Below, piece after piece: positions 25,371 through 34,019 of a stretch of 61,764 bases of DNA. The notes under the pieces were generated by a model. The model was not told the origin of the DNA. It was given only the letters and a program-made list of their open reading frames with translations, and ran no database searches. The DNA is taken from the NCBI GenBank assembly GCA_031178065.1, contig JAPSJS010000015.1:1-61764 (forward strand), written 5' to 3'. Made by a program: the position numbers and the translations under genes. How positions within the stretch are numbered: position 1 is the first letter of the stretch; each line of letters begins with the position of its first letter. The DNA is from Altererythrobacter sp. Its GTDB lineage: Bacteria > Pseudomonadota > Alphaproteobacteria > Sphingomonadales > Sphingomonadaceae.

Positions 25371-25574
25371 TCAATCAACGCGCAGCGTCCGCATAACACC
25401 TCGACCGCGTAACAGGCGTGCTTCGTGGGCAGCGACCCGGTCGAGATGATCGGCTACGATCGTCCAATTCCCGTCGGGCAAACGCTCGGCGGCACGCAGC
25501 GCGTCATAGAGCGCGGTTGGAGAACAAAGAGAGAAAAGGTCATTGCTGGATCGGCTTGTCGACCCCATCTTCAC
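25371..25574 (-). CDS. Possible small protein upstream of the NACHT gene
   Basis: A 67-codon minus-strand frame with protein-like composition (LYDALRAAERLPDGNWTIVADHLDRVAAHEARLL) fills most of the gap between the divergent operons and ends 28 bases before the NACHT start. Ribosome binding site evidence is weak (GGTGAAG directly before the ATG). It might be a genuine first gene of the NACHT operon, a leader, or a degraded remnant; no family was recognised. Confidence 0.3.
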   Translation of the reverse strand: MKMGSTSRSSNDLFSLCSPTALYDALRAAERLPDGNWTIVADHLDRVAAHEARLLRGRGVMRTLRVD

Positions 25575-25595
25575 CGATCAGGACAAAGGGGATTC

Positions 25596-27332
25596 ATGAG
25601 GCTCGAAGACGAGATCATTCATGCGCTGGAAGCGGGCCGATGGCTCGACTTCGTCGGTGGCTATAATCTGCGCGACGACGCCGACGAAGCGTCGATGCGC
25701 GCACTTGCCATTGGTCTCCACAATTCTGGCCGTTTCGATCTGCTGACCGCGATCGACGGGTTCGACAGTGATGGCGACAGTTTCCGTTTCTACGAGATCC
25801 AGCAATTCTACTCCGACGCGCTCCCGCAACTTGCGGCAGAACCGGAGGCAATGCTGAAGGCGGTCAGGCGGCTGGTCGAGGAAGGCGGTCCCAACCGCGA
25901 CGGCGCCTTCATCGCGCTGCCCTTCCGCGATTGGTGCAAGGGCACAAGCCGCGCCACCGCCATCGCCGCATTGCTCGATTTCTCCGCACCGCGCGACGGC
26001 TGGTATCTTCGCCTGGCGCTCGAAGGGGCATCCACAAATGATCCCGACGGTGCGCTCGATTGGGCGCTCGCGCTGATTGCGGATAAGCCCGGACCTCAGC
26101 GCATCGCCGCGCTCGAAGCGCTGGGCTCGCTTGGTCCAACCCCGGCGCTCGCAACGCACGCGATCGCTGCGCTAGGCGACCAGCTCGAACAGGAAGCCGA
26201 CGATCAGATCCTCGGGCTCGGCATCTATGCCGCGATTGAGCTGCACGGCCGCGGCAAACAGGCCAACCCGGCCGACACTGCAAAGATCGTCGCGATCGCC
26301 GCGACGCGCGGCGGCACCGAAATGCGCCGCCGGGCGATGCAGGCGCTCTGGTTCCAGTGGAAGGCGATCACTCCAGCGATCCTAGATCAACTCATCGGCA
26401 TTGCCGAGACCGTCGAAGGCAGCGATGCGATCGCGGTCGATCATCTCGACCATGCGCTTTACCAGATGACGTCGGGCGAGGATGTCGAGCGCGCGATCGC
26501 GATCGTCCGCACATTGCTGTCCGCCAATCGCGGCACGCTCACCGTCCACAGCTTTGACAGTTTCGAGCATCAATTGCTGACCAAGCATCGCGTGCGGTTC
26601 GACACGCTCGCGGTCGAGTGGTTCGTCAGCGGCGATCGTGCGCTCGGCGAAGCGGTGATGGCGCTGGTGCGCAAGGTCCATGGCGCGCCGATGGTGCTGC
26701 GCCCTGACCTCACGCCGTTCGGCTATGGGAGGGCCGAACTTATCTTTCTGGCGCGAAAAGCGGTCGGCTATCTTTTCACGACCCCGATCAGCGCGGCATC
26801 GCTGCTGATGGCGATCATGCGAGCCGACGTCCGCGACGCCATCAAGGGCGCGACCGAGCTGCTGTTCGATCCGCTGCTGGTCAATTATTCGGGCGAGCTG
26901 GGCGAGCATCTGCGGGAAGCCGCCAAAGACATGAACGATCCGGCGAGCCCGCATGTCGCCGCAGCGCTCCAGCAGCTCGAGACCTATCTCGACGGGCTGC
27001 GCGCGGTTGGCCGCGTCAAGGCGCTCGACCCGTCCGAGCGCGAGCGGATGATCGAATGGCGCCGCCGTCAGCAGGAGATGGAAGAGGCGATGAAGGCTGG
27101 CGAGAAGGAGTCGATCTTGTCGCAGCTCGCGACCAAGGTCGTGCTGCTCTACGGCAACCGCTCGATCACCTATGTCCCGCCGTTCGGCGATGAGCCTGGC
27201 CCAGAGCGGCGCATGGTCACCGAGATGCAGAGCCACCATCATAGCCACGAATATGCGCGCATGATCGTGGTCGATCCGCACGGGATCGACCTCATGCTGC
27301 GGCAATTCCGCGTCGAGCGGCTGCCGACATGA
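25596..27332 (+). CDS. Helical-repeat protein paired with Mrr-like nuclease
   Basis: This 578-residue protein, rich in Ala and Leu, is predicted to be an alpha-solenoid: repeated helix pairs such as RIAALEALGSLGPTPALATHAIAALGDQL and EMRRRAMQALWFQWKAITPAILDQLIGIAE resemble HEAT/ARM repeats. The C-terminal 80 residues differ: a basic-acidic helix (ERERMIEWRRRQQEMEEAMKAG) then strands (KVVLLYGNRSITYVPPF) and a His-rich segment. AAAGGGG four bases upstream fixes the ATG at 25596. Its stop overlaps the ATG of the nuclease gene (ATGA). A scaffold or sensor role for the nuclease is inferred. Confidence 0.6.
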   Translation: MRLEDEIIHALEAGRWLDFVGGYNLRDDADEASMRALAIGLHNSGRFDLLTAIDGFDSDGDSFRFYEIQQFYSDALPQLAAEPEAMLKAVRRLVEEGGPNRDGAFIALPFRDWCKGTSRATAIAALLDFSAPRDGWYLRLALEGASTNDPDGALDWALALIADKPGPQRIAALEALGSLGPTPALATHAIAALGDQLEQEADDQILGLGIYAAIELHGRGKQANPADTAKIVAIAATRGGTEMRRRAMQALWFQWKAITPAILDQLIGIAETVEGSDAIAVDHLDHALYQMTSGEDVERAIAIVRTLLSANRGTLTVHSFDSFEHQLLTKHRVRFDTLAVEWFVSGDRALGEAVMALVRKVHGAPMVLRPDLTPFGYGRAELIFLARKAVGYLFTTPISAASLLMAIMRADVRDAIKGATELLFDPLLVNYSGELGEHLREAAKDMNDPASPHVAAALQQLETYLDGLRAVGRVKALDPSERERMIEWRRRQQEMEEAMKAGEKESILSQLATKVVLLYGNRSITYVPPFGDEPGPERRMVTEMQSHHHSHEYARMIVVDPHGIDLMLRQFRVERLPT

Positions 27333-29233
27333 GGCTGATGATCCGCGAGTATCTGGCGTCGCTGCGCGAGCGCGGCGAGCTGGATGCGATCCTGCCCGAT
27401 CTCTTGACCGAGATGGGCTATCGAGTCTTTTCGCGCCCGAGCGTCGGCACGCGCCAGCATGGGGTCGATATCGGCGCGGTTGGCCGCGACATTGACGGGC
27501 AGGACAAGGTCTTTCTATTCTCTGTCAAGGCCGGCAATCTGACGCGCCAGGACTGGAATGTCGGGCAGCAAGCGCTCAAACCTTCGCTCGACGAGATCCT
27601 TCACGTCTATCTGCGCGCGCGGCTTCCGGTCGAGCACGCGCAACTTCCCGTCGTCATCTGCCTCACCTTCGGCGGCGGGATCGACGAGAGCGTCCGTTCG
27701 GATGTCGAAGGCTATATCGACTTCAACACGAACGACCGCGTCAGCTTCAGGCAATGGGACGGCGACCATCTCGCCGCGCTGATCGACGAAGGCCCGTTGC
27801 GCGAAGGACTGATGTCCGGCGACCTGCGCGGCCATTTGCGCAAGGCGGTGGCGATGGTCGAGGAGCCGGAAGTGGCGATGAGCCATTTTGGGCAACTCAT
27901 CCGCGTGCTGACCGAGCAGGCCAAGCCGAAAAGCTCCGACCGGCTGCGGCGAGTGCGGCAGATGACCTTGTCGCTCTGGATCATGTTCGGCTGGGCGCGC
28001 GAGACCGAGAATGTCGAGGCGCCCTATCGCGCGAGCGAGATGGCGCTGCTGCACGCTTGGCAGCTGCTCAAGCATGAACTCGGCAAGACGACTCAGGCCG
28101 GTGAAGCTGCAGGGCTTTCGTTCAACGCGCTGGTCGAGCTGCATCATGCGATCTGGGACGAACTCTACGCCAAGACGATCCTGCCGCACGTCGATACCCA
28201 GCATGCGATATCGTCGGCGATTCATTCGATGAGTGCGGTCGATGTGAATTTGAAGCTGTTCGACATGGTCGGACGGATCGCGCTGCGGGGACTGTGGCTG
28301 GTGTGGAGGTCCAATGATTTTGCCAAGGCGCCGCAGCTGGTCGCCGATGGCGAAGACGCGCAGGTCATCGACGAACTCGCGCTCCAGCTGGTCGCGCTCA
28401 TTCGCAACAACCCGGCGCTGCTGACGCCGATCGCCGACTGGCAGGCGATCGACATCGGTCTCGCGATCACCTTCCTAGCCTGCCGCAGGCCGTTCCACGA
28501 CGCGATCGGACAATGGGCGGACAGCCTGTCGGACAAGTCGTGGTTCGCCTATCGGACGCACGGTGCCTATCCCACGCGGCACGCAAGCTACTGGTATCTG
28601 GTGTCGCACCCAGCGAGCAGCAGCGATGAATATCGCCAGGAGGCGACCGAGGGTAGCGTGCTCTACCCAATGCTCGCGCTTTGGGCCGAAGTGCTCGAAC
28701 GCCGCGATGTGCTCGACCGGATCGTCGATTTCAAAACCGACGATCTGCCGCATTGCAATTTCCAGATGTTCTTCCTCGACCAGGACAGCGAAGCGCAGCT
28801 CTATGTCGGAGACGATCGCCATGGCTCGGTCCTGTGCGATGTCACACCGATCAAGGGCGAGGCGCATACGCTGTTCATGGCGCGGCGCGAATGCGAGGCC
28901 ATTACCGACTATGACCGGCTGTCGGTGGTCGAACTTGGGCATTGGCCGATCGTCCTGACCGCATGCCGCGTCCACCGCATGCCGGTGCCGCCGCAGCTCT
29001 GGCTCGATATAATCGACGCGTTCGCCAAAGACGGCAATCACCCGGATCCAACCCAAAGCTCTGCATCAGGCCGCCCACAGCCGACACGTTGCCCCATTCC
29101 CCGGCACCGTTGGCGATCAATGTTGCGGGCAGGCACTAGCTGGACCGCTATCGCCGCCGCGACGCTCGACAGTGTTGAGGCCCCGCGCGCTTTCTCGATG
29201 CACATCACGCTAGACGACGCCCAAGCCGATTAA
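27329..29233 (+). CDS. Mrr-like restriction-endonuclease-fold protein with long helical C-terminus
   Basis: The N-terminal 80 residues fit the Mrr-type PD-(D/E)XK fold: an acidic helix (LLTEMGYRVFSR, E28), HGVDIGAVG (D47), then a strand FLFSVKAGN in which K67 is kept but the usual Glu/Gln before it is Ser65. The following 480 residues are mostly helical without recognised domains. From about residue 569 the sequence turns Pro/Ser/Arg-rich and no longer looks like the rest, suggesting a 3' end joined to foreign sequence. It is translationally coupled to the helical-repeat protein. It may act as a DNA-cleaving effector, though the S-x-K variant needs testing before activity is assumed. Confidence 0.6.
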   Translation: MRLMIREYLASLRERGELDAILPDLLTEMGYRVFSRPSVGTRQHGVDIGAVGRDIDGQDKVFLFSVKAGNLTRQDWNVGQQALKPSLDEILHVYLRARLPVEHAQLPVVICLTFGGGIDESVRSDVEGYIDFNTNDRVSFRQWDGDHLAALIDEGPLREGLMSGDLRGHLRKAVAMVEEPEVAMSHFGQLIRVLTEQAKPKSSDRLRRVRQMTLSLWIMFGWARETENVEAPYRASEMALLHAWQLLKHELGKTTQAGEAAGLSFNALVELHHAIWDELYAKTILPHVDTQHAISSAIHSMSAVDVNLKLFDMVGRIALRGLWLVWRSNDFAKAPQLVADGEDAQVIDELALQLVALIRNNPALLTPIADWQAIDIGLAITFLACRRPFHDAIGQWADSLSDKSWFAYRTHGAYPTRHASYWYLVSHPASSSDEYRQEATEGSVLYPMLALWAEVLERRDVLDRIVDFKTDDLPHCNFQMFFLDQDSEAQLYVGDDRHGSVLCDVTPIKGEAHTLFMARRECEAITDYDRLSVVELGHWPIVLTACRVHRMPVPPQLWLDIIDAFAKDGNHPDPTQSSASGRPQPTRCPIPRHRWRSMLRAGTSWTAIAAATLDSVEAPRAFSMHITLDDAQAD

Positions 29234-29847
29234 GCGCAGCTGCGATTGATATCGGTCCGGTGCTTGTCAACTAAAGCCAGGTCCCTTGCGTCGCCTCGAC
29301 GTTACCGACGGGGCGACACCGCGCGGTGTGCCAAAGCCCAATTGCATAAGGACATGAGAGACGGCAACGTGCGTACACGTCAGCTCAGCGCTAACCCGTA
29401 AGGTGGCGCCGTCTACTTCCCACTCCACAAGCGTCGTCAGAGCGGGTTGACCACTTTTAGGATGCTGCGGGATTGGCGACTATGACCTCTTAATGGCGCG
29501 AAGCCGACGCGCCGTTCCGCCACCGGAGTGTCCGCTATCCCCATAGCGCTCCTGAAAGAAGCCATTCCGGACTGTCCAACCATGCTGCCGTTCCAGCGGC
29601 ATGCAATTAAAGTCCTCTTTAGGCCTCGTCGAACGGGCCCCCGATCGACTGAGATGAGGGCGGGTAGCGGAAATGGCTGTTTGGGCGCGAAAGCGGAAGT
29701 ACTTCCTCGAATGTAGCGAACGCGCTGTCCGTCCATTGGGTCTAGCGGGCGAATACAGCCCTCTACCCGCTAACGATCAAGCGAGCGCTGTTATCTAGGT
29801 TCCGGCTTGGGCTTCAACGAAGCGTTCGAGCGAATCCACCGCTGCGG
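29234..29847. other. Non-coding junction between defence island and conjugation cargo
   Basis: These 614 bases have no frame with protein-like content and many stops in all frames. The composition is patchwork and less GC-rich in places (CAATTAAAGTCC region near 29610), compatible with several remnants left by recombination. No tRNA, insertion-sequence end or direct repeat was identified. Confidence 0.35.
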
Positions 29848-30462
29848 TCACAGCAGCGAACCCTGCGCGGAGGGCGGCGGATAGACCCGCGTCGCCGGCA
29901 GGCTGCCCTTGGGCAGGACCTGCAGAATCTCGTGCGCCGGCACGCGCGCGTCGAGCCAGTCGATCCACCGCTCGCGCGGCAGCGGGATCTGCCGGCGGTG
30001 GTAGGAGGCGATGTCCTCGCCTGGCTCGGTGGTCAGCATGGTGAAGGCCTCGCCGTCCGCGCCGCTGCGCCAGATGCCGGCAATGCAGAACCAGGGATGA
30101 TCGCGCAGGGTGAAGAGCCACTTGGTCTTGCGCTTCTGCCCCGGCTCGACCGGAGCGGTGAACTCGTAGAATCCGTCGGCGAGGATCAAGCAGCGGCGGG
30201 AGGCGAACTCGCGGCCTTCCGAGCGGAAGTTGTAGACCGGCTTGCCGCCCGCGCCCGGCCAGCTCCAGCGGCGATTGACCAGCTCGCCCGCGCCGCGCGC
30301 GCCGTCGACGCTGCGCACGATCGGCGCGGTATCGCCGATCCTGATGTCCTCGCGCGCAGGAACGTTCGGCATCCCCTCGGGTACCGCGACCGCTACCTCC
30401 AGCTCGCCCAGGTAATCCGCGATCGATGCCAGATCGACTTCGAGCCGGTAGTTATTGCACAT
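29848..30462 (-). CDS. SOS response-associated peptidase family protein (SRAP/YedK/HMCES)
   Basis: This 204-residue protein starts MCNNYRL, exposing Cys2, the residue that forms a thiazolidine DNA-protein crosslink with abasic sites in single-stranded DNA after Met removal. Other SRAP landmarks are VNRRWSWPG, YNFRSEG with the conserved Asn and Arg, CLILADGFYEF and the late HRRQIPLP with the catalytic His. The start was set at 30462 (not the preceding TTG) so that Cys is residue 2; GAGGT lies upstream. It protects single-stranded DNA, useful for an element entering as a single strand, and is a frequent passenger of sphingomonad conjugative elements. Confidence 0.88.
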   Translation of the reverse strand: MCNNYRLEVDLASIADYLGELEVAVAVPEGMPNVPAREDIRIGDTAPIVRSVDGARGAGELVNRRWSWPGAGGKPVYNFRSEGREFASRRCLILADGFYEFTAPVEPGQKRKTKWLFTLRDHPWFCIAGIWRSGADGEAFTMLTTEPGEDIASYHRRQIPLPRERWIDWLDARVPAHEILQVLPKGSLPATRVYPPPSAQGSLL

Positions 30463-30833
30463 CAATCACCTCGATTGCGCCGACGGGCAAACTGCACCGG
30501 ACGCTCTGACCCGTGCCGATCAATGCTCAGCATGAGCAGCAAGCCCCCCCTGTATGCCTTTCGGCACATCTGTGAGGCAATGCTGGTTCGACTGAGTAGC
30601 CGCTCTCCGATGCAAGTATCCTGATGTCGCCTGCATGGGGGCCAAACACGACAAGCCCCATATCTGTACTGCATCTCACCGCGAGAATAAGCCGGCCCGC
30701 TTTATCTGCCTACTTGGCGTCGCCCAGATCGCAGGGAACCAGAGAGTGTCCAAAGCAAGTGGACCGACCAGCGCGAACAAAGGTGGAACAAAATGCTTGA
30801 CCCGACTCGGAGTGATGGCGTTCCTTTTTGCGC
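30463..30833. other. Divergent upstream region between SRAP and DUF6771 genes
   Basis: Roughly 370 bases containing the promoters of both divergent units; no larger gene. A 30-codon plus-strand frame near 30532 was considered too short to support. No operator dyad was recognised. Confidence 0.35.
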
Positions 30834-31025
30834 ATGGACCTCATCGACGCTCAGATAATTGCCCGAACGATCCTCGCCGCTCCGCATCTGACAAGGGCCG
30901 GACTCGCGGCCGACAGTGGCCGCCAGCGTGAGGATTCTGCCAACCAGCTCGCGCGCGCCATCGTTGAGCAGATTTGTCCCGGCAGGCCCGAGCAGGATCC
31001 AAACCAGCTCGGGCTAGCCCTGTGA
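30834..31025 (+). CDS. DUF6771 family protein
   Basis: This 63-residue protein has the compact helical pattern of DUF6771 (IIARTILAAPHLTRAGLAADSGRQREDSANQLARAIVEQI). Members are small, of unknown function, and usually sit at the edge of sphingomonad conjugative or plasmid regions. ATG at 30834 was chosen; a TTG two codons earlier is possible. The next gene begins one base after its stop, so both belong to one transcript. Confidence 0.55.
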   Translation: MDLIDAQIIARTILAAPHLTRAGLAADSGRQREDSANQLARAIVEQICPGRPEQDPNQLGLAL

Positions 31026-31026
31026 G

Positions 31027-31356
31027 GTGGCGCGCTGGACCAGTGACGAAGTTCGGCAGGCCACTAACCTAGTAGAAGCGGCGGCATGGCAAAATGCCAT
31101 CGAAGTCGTGTGTCAGTGCGGTAACCGGGCTACGTTCGATCCCCATGGCTTGTGGTGGTGGTTTCAGCAGCGTGGCTGGGACGGCAGCCTGAGGGCGGCT
31201 CTTGCGCGCTTCTGGTGCCGAAAGTGCGGCGCACGCATCGGACGCCGCGTTCGGCCGATCCGGATCAATCTCGTTCGCGGAAGCGACGCCGACATCCAAC
31301 TGCCGCTGCCGCCTGAGCGTGAGTGGAAGCGGGTGGTAAAGCGAATGCGCTACTAA
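31027..31356 (+). CDS. Hypothetical Zn-ribbon-like protein
   Basis: This 109-residue protein has two cysteine pairs, C-x-C in VCQCGNRATF and C-x2-C in FWCRKCGARIGRR, that could bind one zinc ion as a split ribbon. The rest is rich in Trp and Arg (GLWWWFQQRGWDG; EREWKRVVKRMRY), suggesting nucleic-acid binding. The GTG start at 31027 lies directly after the DUF6771 stop. It precedes the traG operon by about 230 bases, and similar small genes are found ahead of traG in related elements. The specific role is unknown. Confidence 0.55.
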   Translation: MARWTSDEVRQATNLVEAAAWQNAIEVVCQCGNRATFDPHGLWWWFQQRGWDGSLRAALARFWCRKCGARIGRRVRPIRINLVRGSDADIQLPLPPEREWKRVVKRMRY

Positions 31357-31585
31357 GCCGTAGATCGATGGGGCACCGGTAGCGTCTTCGCTCTGGCTCT
31401 CGCCGATCAATTCTGCGGCGGTGGTGGTTGGCGAAGCGCACAGGCGCGACCGAAGGCCGCCGGATCACCTCCAAACCCGGCCGTTCCCGGCCCATCCAGG
31501 CCCTTCACGTCCATTCCGATTTTGCTGGCGTTCGCCGACTCTGCGCCTGCCCGGCCAATCCATTGCGGCCGGCAGGAGCTTTGCC

Positions 31586-33607
31586 GTGACGCCGACCAAA
31601 CTGCTCATCGGACAAATCGCCATCGTCTTTGCGATCGTCATCGCAGGCGTGTGGGCCGCAACCCAGTGGGCGGCCGCCATGCTGGCCTATCAGCCGGAGC
31701 TGGGTACCCCTTGGCTGCAGGTCGGCCGCATCCCGCTCTACCGGCCCTGGGCGCTGTTCGGCTGGTGGTACCACTACGAGGCCTATGCGCCGGACGTGTT
31801 CGACAAGGCTGGCACCCTGGCAGGCCTCAGCGGATTTCTCGGTTGCGGCGCCGCGGTCGCCGGCTCGCTATGGCGGGCACGCCAGTCGCGACTGGTCACG
31901 ACCTATGGATCCGCGCGGTGGGCGACGCGCCGCGAGATCGCGCGAGCCGGCCTGTTTCGCGATGCCGGCGTTATCCTCGGCCGCAGCGCTGGGCGCTATT
32001 TGCGTCACGACGGACCCGAACATGTCATGGCGTTTGCGCCGACCCGCTCAGGTAAGGGCGTCGGCCTCGTCGTGCCCACCCTGCTGTCCTGGACCGGATC
32101 GGCCGTTATCCACGACATCAAGGGCGAGAACTGGGAGCTGACCGCGGGCTGGCGCGCGCGCTTCTCGCACTGCCTGCTCTTCAACCCGACCGACCCACGC
32201 TCCGCTCACTACAACCCGCTGGTCGAGGTGCGCCGGGGCGCGCACGAAGTGCGCGACGTCCAGAATATCGCCGACATTCTCGTCGATCCCGAAGGTGCGC
32301 TCGAGCGGCGGAACCACTGGGAGAAGACCAGCCACTCGCTGCTCGTCGGCGCCATTCTTCACGTCCTCTACGCCGAGGAAGAAAAGACGCTGGCCCGCGT
32401 TGCGACCTTCCTGTCGGACCCTCAGCGGGGCTTCGTCGCGACCTTGCGGCGAATGATGGCCACCAACCACATCGGCACTGCCGATCATCCGCGCGCGCAT
32501 CCCGTGGTCGCATCTGCTGCGCGCGAGCTTCTTAACAAGAGCGACAACGAGCGGTCGGGCGTCCTCTCGACCGCAATGTCGTTCCTTGGCCTCTACCGCG
32601 ATCCCACCGTCGCAGAAGTCACGTCCCGCTGCGACTGGCGCATCGCGGACCTGACGGAGGCGGACCGCCCGCTCTCGCTCTACCTTGTGATCCCCCCATC
32701 GGATATCAGCCGCACCAAGCCCCTGGTCCGCCTCGTCCTCAATCAGATCGGCAGGCGTTTGACCGAACGCCTCGACATGCCGGCAAGCGGCGGCAAGCGT
32801 CACCGGCTCCTGCTGATGCTCGACGAGTTCCCGGCGCTCGGCCGTCTCGACTTCTTCGAAACGAGCCTCGCCTTCATGGCCGGTTACGGCATTCGCGCCT
32901 TTCTCATCGCGCAGTCGCTCAACCAGATCGAGAAGGCCTACGGTGAGCACAACTCGATCCTCGACAACTGCCATGTCCGGATCGCCTTCGCGACCAATGA
33001 CGAGCGCACGGCCAGGCGCATCTCGGACGCGCTCGGAACAGCAACCGAGCAGCGCGCGATGCGCAACTATGCCGGGCATCGGCTCGCACCCTGGTTGGCG
33101 CACGTCATGGTCAGCCGCCAGGAGACGGCGCGTCAGCTGCTGACGCCCGGCGAGGTGATGCAGCTCCCCTCCGACGAGGAACTGGTGCTCGTCGCCGGCA
33201 CGCCTCCGATCCGGGCACAGAAGCTGCGCTATTTCACCGACGCCAACTTCATCGCTCGCCGCCTCCCGTCGCCGCCCCTGCGCGAGGGCACCTATCCCGA
33301 TCGCCCTGCTGGGCGGGCGCACGACTGGCCTGATGATGTGCGAGGCGCGGATGCAAGGCTGAGCGCGCCGTCAGACGTGTCGGACGAGGAAGATGGAGGG
33401 CTGGAACAGCAGCGCCATCCCGGCATGGCCGAGGAGAAGGACCCGGCAAAAGAACCCGTCGACGCCGATCTCGACGCCGACGTCGCGGAAGACGGCGATC
33501 CTTCTGCCGACCAGCGCGCGATGGATCAGGCGCGCGGGCCCACGCCTGCTGTGCGCGCCCATGCGATGAACCAGAGCAATCAGCATGATCTCGTGCCGGG
33601 TCAGTGA
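31586..33607 (+). CDS. traG: Type IV coupling protein TraG/VirD4
   Basis: This 673-residue inner-membrane ATPase brings relaxosome DNA to the type IV secretion channel. Two N-terminal membrane helices are visible (IGQIAIVFAIVIAGVWAATQW; GTLAGLSGFLGCGAAVAGSLW), then Walker A in FAPTRSGKGVGLVVPTLL and Walker B in LLLMLDEFPALG. The last 100 residues are acidic and disordered, as common in TraG. The GTG at 31586 was chosen because AGGAG lies seven bases upstream; upstream residues back to 31421 are not conserved. It is the first gene of the conjugation operon, followed eight bases later by copG. Confidence 0.9.
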   Translation: MTPTKLLIGQIAIVFAIVIAGVWAATQWAAAMLAYQPELGTPWLQVGRIPLYRPWALFGWWYHYEAYAPDVFDKAGTLAGLSGFLGCGAAVAGSLWRARQSRLVTTYGSARWATRREIARAGLFRDAGVILGRSAGRYLRHDGPEHVMAFAPTRSGKGVGLVVPTLLSWTGSAVIHDIKGENWELTAGWRARFSHCLLFNPTDPRSAHYNPLVEVRRGAHEVRDVQNIADILVDPEGALERRNHWEKTSHSLLVGAILHVLYAEEEKTLARVATFLSDPQRGFVATLRRMMATNHIGTADHPRAHPVVASAARELLNKSDNERSGVLSTAMSFLGLYRDPTVAEVTSRCDWRIADLTEADRPLSLYLVIPPSDISRTKPLVRLVLNQIGRRLTERLDMPASGGKRHRLLLMLDEFPALGRLDFFETSLAFMAGYGIRAFLIAQSLNQIEKAYGEHNSILDNCHVRIAFATNDERTARRISDALGTATEQRAMRNYAGHRLAPWLAHVMVSRQETARQLLTPGEVMQLPSDEELVLVAGTPPIRAQKLRYFTDANFIARRLPSPPLREGTYPDRPAGRAHDWPDDVRGADARLSAPSDVSDEEDGGLEQQRHPGMAEEKDPAKEPVDADLDADVAEDGDPSADQRAMDQARGPTPAVRAHAMNQSNQHDLVPGQ

Positions 33608-33614
33608 GGCCGCA

Positions 33615-34019
33615 ATGAAAGTCCGCCAGAACCTCTACATCGACCGCGAGCTCAGCGATGCATTGGAAGCGCTTGCGGCCGGTCCCGGATCGAACAAGTC
33701 GCGGCTAGTCAACGACGCGATCTCGGCTTGGCTTTCGCGCCGCGCGAGCCACGAAATCGACGACCTGTTCAAGCACCGGCTCGACCGCATGTCCCGCGAG
33801 CAGGGTCTGATCCGGCGCGATCTGGAGGTGCTGCTCGAAAGCCTCTCACTCTTCGTGCGCTACCAGTTGATGATCAGCGCGCCTCCGCCCGAGAACGATG
33901 CTGCCGCAATTGCTCTCGGCCGTCAGCGCTTCGAGCGTTTCATCGGTCAGCTCGGCCGTCAACTCGCCACCGGCAAGCGCACCCTTGGCAGCAACCTCGA
34001 CGGGAGCACACAATCATGA
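33615..34019 (+). CDS. CopG-family ribbon-helix-helix protein
   Basis: This 134-residue protein has an N-terminal ribbon-helix-helix (KVRQNLYIDRELSDALEALAAGPGSNKSRLVNDAISAWLS) and a helical C-terminus. The gene sits between traG and trbB in most conjugative elements of this type and is thought to regulate the transfer operon or assist relaxosome assembly. Its stop overlaps the trbB ATG (ATGA). Confidence 0.85.
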   Translation: MKVRQNLYIDRELSDALEALAAGPGSNKSRLVNDAISAWLSRRASHEIDDLFKHRLDRMSREQGLIRRDLEVLLESLSLFVRYQLMISAPPPENDAAAIALGRQRFERFIGQLGRQLATGKRTLGSNLDGSTQS

